Origin: Microstegium vimineum
Taxonomy: Eukaryota > Streptophyta > Magnoliopsida > Poales > Poaceae
Assembly: GCA_022036555.1 (NCBI GenBank)
Contig: CM039122.1
Location: 54,758,693-54,822,692 of the forward strand
Reading direction: 5' to 3'
DNA: 64,000 bases
Part shown: positions 59,051 through 64,000 of the stretch, one piece after another
Layout of the letters: each line of letters opens with the position of its first letter
Position numbering within the stretch: the stretch's first letter is position 1
The notes under the pieces: model-generated
What the model was told of the DNA's origin: nothing
The model's input: only the letters and a program-made list of their open reading frames with translations
Database searches by the model: none
Translations under genes and position numbers: made by a program

Positions 59051-61051
59051 ATGGAGGCGGCCGCCACGTCGCCGTCGCCGGAGCACCCGCTGCTCCGGCC
59101 CCCATCCCCGCCGCCGAATCCCCGCGCCGACGCCGGCGCCGGTAACGCGGCTTCGCCTTCTCCCTCTGCGGCGAGGCCGAGCCGCCTCGCGGCGCTCATC
59201 GGGCGCGCGGCGGGGCGGCGCGGGCCCTCGATGCTGGTGCGCGAGACGGCGGCGCTGCAGCTGCAGCGGAGGCGCGCGGACTGGGCGCACTCCCGCCCCG
59301 TCATCGCGCTCGACATCGCCTGGAACGTCGCCTTCGCCGCCGCCGCCGCCGCCGTGCTCGCGTCCTCCGCCGAGGAGAGCCCCGTCAAGCCGCTCCGCCT
59401 GTGGCTCGTCGGGTACGCCGCCCAGTGCCTGGTGCACGTCGGGCTCGTCTGCGCCGAAACCCGCCGCGAGACACGGCGCGCCCGGGGCTCGGCCTCCGAC
59501 GTCGAGTCTGCCGGCGCAGGAACGGACAGCTCCGACGCCGACAGCGAAGATGACGAACGAACGGAAGGGAGGAGCAGGTGGGGCACGATCTAAACCTCAG
59601 CCTCTTGTGTTCTGTGATGTGGCTGGGATTAGGATTAGGGTTTATGCAATAAGTAGACTCCAAACCATGGTTCCTTATGTGTGCTTGTTGACCTTTTTTT
59701 AAAACTGTTCTTCGTTATTTGGCTTACTCTCACAGCCGTACAAGTCGTTGCGAGACGATGAACACGTTGATATCATTTCTGTGGTGGATCATTGGATTCT
59801 ACTGGCTAGTGTCAGGTGGGGAGGTGCTCGAATACGGCGCTCCAAGGCTGTATTGGTACGTTACGTTTATTTTGCTTGCATCTTGATTCTCCAATGACAA
59901 CATGCAATTAGTTTGGTTGGTTATACCAAGGTTTGAATGGAAATATCATACTGGATGTTGATTAAAATACACGAACTGCAATATATATCTTATGAAAGGT
60001 CTAAGGCTGTTAAACATCGTTAAACATGTATCTACAAGCTGCTTTGTTTCCATTTCAAATACTTTTCAGTCAATACATGCATCCATATTTTCCATAATTA
60101 TGATGTGAGCTGTCCGTACTTGTCATCCTAAGTTTCTAACTACCTGCTTTGCAATTCATTCTGCAGGTTAACCGTTGTGTTTCTGGCCTTTGATGTTTTT
60201 TTCGCTGTGTTTTGTGTTGCTGTGGCCTGTTTCATTGGGATTGCGCTGTGTTGCTGCTTGCCTTGTGTCATTGCTATCCTGTATGCTCTGGCTGGCCAGG
60301 TAAGATCAATGAACTCCGATCTCAAGAAAAAGTTGTTGTATCTGTACTGTTTCCATATGTTATCACAGAGTTTGTAGTTCCTTTCATATTAAATATATAG
60401 CATTTCATATTAATATATGTAGGAGGGTGCATCAGATGCAGATATTAGTGTTCTTCCGAGATATAGATATTCTGATCCAAGTGAGGATGGTGAGAAGGGG
60501 GCTAATGAAGGACTGATGATCCCTATCCTGAATAATAGTGGAATGTCAACAAGTGAGCGTATTCTCCTTCATGAGGATGCTGTAAGAACTTTTGTTCCAT
60601 GCTATATCTGTGTTCTTTCAATGTCTTTTGCACTATGTTATGATCTTTCTATGCTTATTAAGGCACATCCAAAACATTTCCAAAAAGGAGCATGGTGTTT
60701 ATGTTGGCATTTTGTAAGGCATCAGTGTGTTGTAAATTTTGCTTACCCTTTGTCCATATTGGCATGCCGGAACAAAATTTTCAACAATTCATTTTTTGAC
60801 TAATTCTTCAGTTGACAAACAGATTGAGCAATGCTTATGTTTTTCGACATTTCTCTTGTACTTTGCTGACAGATACTTTGTTCATTCAGGAATGTTGTGT
60901 CTGTCTCTCATCATACGAAGATGGAGCTGAGTTATCTGCTCTCCCCTGCAACCATCACTTCCACTGGACTTGTATTACCAAATGGCTGCGCATGAATGCA
61001 ACATGTCCACTCTGCAAATATAACATTCTCAAAGGCAGTGACAGTGCATGA
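59051..61051 (+). CDS. Membrane RING-H2 E3 ubiquitin ligase (RIE1-like)
   Basis: Five exons (59051-59577, 59736-59855, 60167-60299, 60423-60581 and 60890-61051), all GT/AG with matching phase, give 366 residues. The start is the ATG at 59051 (MEAAATSPSPEHPLLRPP). Exon 1 carries a Pro/Ala-rich N-terminus and two membrane segments (VIALDIAWNVAFAAAAAAV and LWLVGYAAQCLVHVGLVC). Exon 2 holds ISFLWWIIGFYWLVSGG. Exon 3 holds one or two more hydrophobic spans with a Cys cluster (GIALCCCLPCVIAILYAL). Exon 5 holds a RING-H2 finger: CCVCLSSYEDGAELSALPC, then NHHFHWTCITKWLRMNATCP, then LCK. All zinc ligands are present. Such proteins transfer ubiquitin from an E2 to membrane-associated targets (family knowledge); the target is unknown. 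A Tourist MITE lies about 390 bp past the stop. Confidence 0.95.
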
Positions 61052-61439
61052 TTAACTTATGCTGACATAGCTTCTGCACACAGCCTGTGATCATCATCTT
61101 CTCTCAAGTGATATTCTCAAGCAGTGCCATGTCTTCGTGATTCTGATCTGGTTGTATGCTGCTTTGTCAGCTGTGTTTTTAAGTGACGTGATGTGTGTTT
61201 CTCTGTTTAGGATGTGGGGGTAACCTGTAAATGGATGAAACCTAACTTACTGTTGTGCTTGCTAATATTGCTTGTAAATATCTTTGGAGTTGTTTTCTGC
61301 GTGTGATGGAATTGGAATTGGTGAAATACTTTGTGATTCTGATCTGGTTGTATGCTGTTTTAACAACTGTGTCTTTACAGTGATGTGTTTTAGGATGTGG
61401 TGATAACCTGTAAATTGATGAAAATTGAAACCTAACTTA

Positions 61440-61744
61440 GGTCTGTTTGGTACAGCTATAAGCTGTTTTTTTTTTTGCCAAACATCTCTTTCCAAAACAG
61501 CTTTACCCACGAAGCTGTTTTTCTTCCCCTCACAAAGATATGAAGTGGGATGAAGCTGAAAATAGTAGCTTATCACAGCTCTCCCCTCCTTTTCTCTCTC
61601 ATATCCATGCATGAAGTTGTTGGTAAAGCTGTTTTGCTAAACATTTTTTTCAAAATAGCTTAGTTTCACCTAGAGAGTTGCTCATGAAACTATTTTCTTA
61701 AAAAACAACTTCACTAGTGAAGTCGAACTGTACCAAACGGGTCC
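61440..61744. mobile_element. Tourist-type MITE, copy 2 of a local family
   Basis: Ends GGTCTGTTTGGTACAGC and CTGTACCAAACGGGTCC are flanked by TTA on both sides (61437-61439, 61745-61747). It is collinear with the element at 40898-41236 over nearly its whole length. Confidence 0.9.
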
Positions 61745-61747
61745 TTA

Positions 61748-62477
61748 CAGTTGCCCTTGGCCCCTTGTAAATATCTTTAGAGTTGTTTGCTGCATATGAT
61801 GGAATGCAAACTTGTTTATGAGCAGCTGGACATTGTAATATTGAGAATGATGCAGCGCTTGCCCATCTAAAAACTCTGCTTTGTTCTCTGGACTAGATAA
61901 CATTCCTGAGGAATTCAGACATTATAAAATCTTATGCTGCTCGTGTCCATCAGGCAGCACCCTGTACAATTAAATTTCCATTTCATATCGACGATGAGAT
62001 TGCTTCTGCTACAATATGGTTATTCTATTCTGGTTAGCAACTGCAGGATCTCATGCAGCATCATTCAGGGACAAAAAGAGTCGGTTGGTACAACCTTTGA
62101 TATGAAAAATATTTTAGAAATATCGAATTAAGAAGCTGACCTAGAACTTAGATAAATATAATCATATTCAAATCTAAAAAGAAATAAAAACAGGTGCTCG
62201 AAACACCTGTTAACCAGTATGAACACAGAACTTGATAAACAGTACATATTGGTGAAAAATTACTTTTCTTTCCTCTCATGCCTTTGTCGCTGAAGATGAT
62301 GCCTTATTTCTTAGAACAGTTACAAGACAACATACAAGTCACTGATGTTAGTGATAAAACAAACACTAAAAACTACTAATTCTTGCTTACATCCAACAAA
62401 GTATCTTTATCTAAGATGTCTATCCACAGTATCTCACACATTCAAACTCTAGTGCATAATGAGCCATCCTATTGTCC
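61748..62477. other. Spacer between convergent RING and PPR genes
   Basis: No gene seen. Expected to hold both 3' untranslated regions. The phrase TAAATATCTTTGGAGTTGTTT at about 61275 recurs as TAAATATCTTTAGAGTTGTTT at about 61769. This suggests that a duplicated 3' region brackets the MITE. Confidence 0.45.
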
Positions 62478-64000
62478 TCAGATCAAATAGTCGTCTCCAT
62501 ATACCTTGAAAAATGCTTCGTACACATGGGAATTCCTCTCTCTGATCAATGTGCAAACATTGTGAGCATCCCGCCATCGTCTACACTTGAAGTACATATG
62601 AACAAGCAAAGTCTGTAGTGCAACATTCATTTCAGAACCTGTCTTTATGAGACGAGCATGTATCTGCCTTCCATAACGCAAAAGCCCTTGGAACCGGCAC
62701 AGGTTTAGAAGACCCGCCAAAGTGTAATGGTCAGGCCTAACACATGCCAGCTCCATCTGACGGTAAATGTTTATCGTGGCAACAGGCTGTCCATCCCCCA
62801 CGTAACCTGAAAGCAATGTGTTCCATGATATCAAGTTCCGCTCATTCATCCTGAGAAACAGTAACTGAGAGACTTCAATACACCCACACTTTGCGTACAT
62901 ATCGATAAGCTCAGTTTCCAGCACTACATTCATCTGGTTTATGACCCTTATGGCATGGCCATGAATTTGCCTTCCATATTCTCTGTACCTTCTATCACCA
63001 CAGAGCCTCAGAAGGTTCGCGAAGGTATGTTGGTTAGACTTTATATTTGCAGACTCCATTTGTCTAAAAGTGTCAAGTGCTGAATCAACTAGCCCATTTT
63101 CAACGAACCCAGACAAGAGTGCATCCCATGAAACATAATTCCTCTCATCCATCCTGTCAAATACCCATCGAGCAAGATCCATGTAGCCGCATTTACCATA
63201 CATGTCAACAAGTGCACTGCCCCGGATGACATCAGTATCTAACCCTCTTCTAACCAAATAGCCATGAAATGCACGACCACTGTCTATGTCAGCCAAGTGG
63301 GCACATGCTGCGACTCCGCTGCCGAGGGTGAAACGATCAATAGTGAAACCAGACTCTTGCATCTGAACGATCATTTGTAGCGCCTTTTCACAAAGTCCAA
63401 GACGAACATAGCTTGAGATGATCGTATTCCAACTCACTTGATCCCTGCTGATAGTTGTGTCAAACACCCTCTGGCAACTCTCCATGCTGCCACACTTTCC
63501 ATACATGTCAATAAGGCAGTTCCACACGGTGGCATTCCTTTCAAAACCGAGGACAACAGCAATAGTGTGCATCTGCTTCCCTCGGACTAGGCAGCCCAAT
63601 GCACCGCATGCTTGAATTGCCATGACAAGAACAGAAACATTCGGAAGCAAGCCCGAGCACTGCATGGCCAAGAATGCATCCCAGGCTTTGTTCCACTGAG
63701 AAGAACGGGCATAGCTGCCAATGATCACACTCCAAGAGACCACATTGGGCTGCCTTATATCCTTGAACACCTTCCTAGCATCATCCACCAAGCCAAAATC
63801 AATATATGCAGCAGCCAACGCAGTGCCTACGACCACATGCTGACACAACGAGCAGTTGATGACCAGGCCGTGCACGGCTCGGAGCATCCTGCTGTCCCAT
63901 AGGCCGGCGCAAGCTCTGAACACACTCGGTAGCACAAACCTGCTCACGGGGATCCCCTCCCTCCGCATACTGCGGAAGAGCTCGACGACCTCCGCATGCC
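62478..64000 (-). CDS. Pentatricopeptide repeat protein, PLS class, 5' end missing
   Basis: One uninterrupted minus-strand frame runs from beyond the right edge to the stop at 62478, at least 507 residues. It is built of tandem 31-36 residue PPR motifs. Typical blocks are NVVSWSVIIGSYARSSQWNK, TVWNCLIDMYGKCGSMESCQ, DQVSWNTIISSYVRLGLCEK, NYVSWDALLSGFVENG and LISWNTLLSGYVGDG. The P-L-S alternation (DMYGKCG, VSWN) marks the plant PLS class, whose members bind organelle RNA for editing or processing (family knowledge). The protein ends YGDDYLI without a recognisable E or DYW domain. As annotated it would therefore need a partner for editing, or the domain was lost. Confidence 0.95.
   Translation of the reverse strand, partial: HAEVVELFRSMRREGIPVSRFVLPSVFRACAGLWDSRMLRAVHGLVINCSLCQHVVVGTALAAAYIDFGLVDDARKVFKDIRQPNVVSWSVIIGSYARSSQWNKAWDAFLAMQCSGLLPNVSVLVMAIQACGALGCLVRGKQMHTIAVVLGFERNATVWNCLIDMYGKCGSMESCQRVFDTTISRDQVSWNTIISSYVRLGLCEKALQMIVQMQESGFTIDRFTLGSGVAACAHLADIDSGRAFHGYLVRRGLDTDVIRGSALVDMYGKCGYMDLARWVFDRMDERNYVSWDALLSGFVENGLVDSALDTFRQMESANIKSNQHTFANLLRLCGDRRYREYGRQIHGHAIRVINQMNVVLETELIDMYAKCGCIEVSQLLFLRMNERNLISWNTLLSGYVGDGQPVATINIYRQMELACVRPDHYTLAGLLNLCRFQGLLRYGRQIHARLIKTGSEMNVALQTLLVHMYFKCRRWRDAHNVCTLIRERNSHVYEAFFKVYGDDYLI

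Noticed and set aside
1..64000. CRISPR array, operon or novel multi-gene defence system
   Set aside because: The window is plant nuclear DNA with introns and unlinked gene functions. No regularly spaced repeats or co-oriented gene cassettes were seen.

Overview
This is a nuclear DNA window from a grass, most likely a panicoid or andropogonoid species. I infer this from intron-containing plant genes with very GC-rich first exons, dense small Tourist (TTA target duplication), Stowaway (TA) and hAT (8-bp) elements, and a Ty1-copia retrotransposon of the usual plant type. I cannot name the species. Nothing in the window is bacterial or viral. Two runs of exactly 100 N (23564-23663 and 44697-44796) show a draft scaffold, and some frameshifts may be assembly errors.

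Layout, left to right. 14-1525 (-): an atypical E2F (E2Fe/DEL type) running off the left edge. 2.1-5.3 kb: a foldback repeat, a GC-rich degenerate minisatellite, an unrecognised broken coding fragment and an LTR-like piece. 8236-10978 (-): a TORTIFOLIA1/SPIRAL2-like microtubule protein. 11-24 kb: gene-poor, with a clean hAT element (14928-15782), several small tandem duplications, a gag-like retroelement remnant (21.1-21.6 kb) and a Tourist MITE. 24207-25578 (-): a GDSL esterase/lipase with a frameshift in exon 1. 26266-32300: a complete but inactivated copia element with two LTRs, a 5-bp target duplication, a polypurine tract and at least four coding lesions.

32-46 kb: a small gene cluster. 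It holds a LEA-type gene (35402-35959, +) with ABRE-like sites, an NPF/POT transporter (37608-39583, +), a small conserved uncharacterised protein (40041-40307, -), an intronless matrix metalloproteinase (41861-42967, -), and the first two exons of a MAP70 gene (45017-45374, -). The MAP70 gene is cut by a gap that follows about 1.4 kb of poor-looking sequence. 46-57 kb: no convincing gene, but many MITEs and a short 5'-truncated LINE insertion with a clear target duplication. 57623-58075 (+): a small basic protein of unknown function. 59051-61051 (+): a five-exon membrane RING-H2 ubiquitin ligase. 62478-64000 (-): a PLS-class PPR protein running off the right edge.

The genes do not form a pathway. 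They are independent housekeeping, cell-cycle, cytoskeleton, stress and transport genes separated by transposon debris. I found no evidence for a new multi-gene system. The most useful second-look items are the duplicated splice acceptor in the NPF gene, the truncated MAP70 gene at the gap, the GDSL and LEA reading-frame problems, and several precisely bounded mobile elements.
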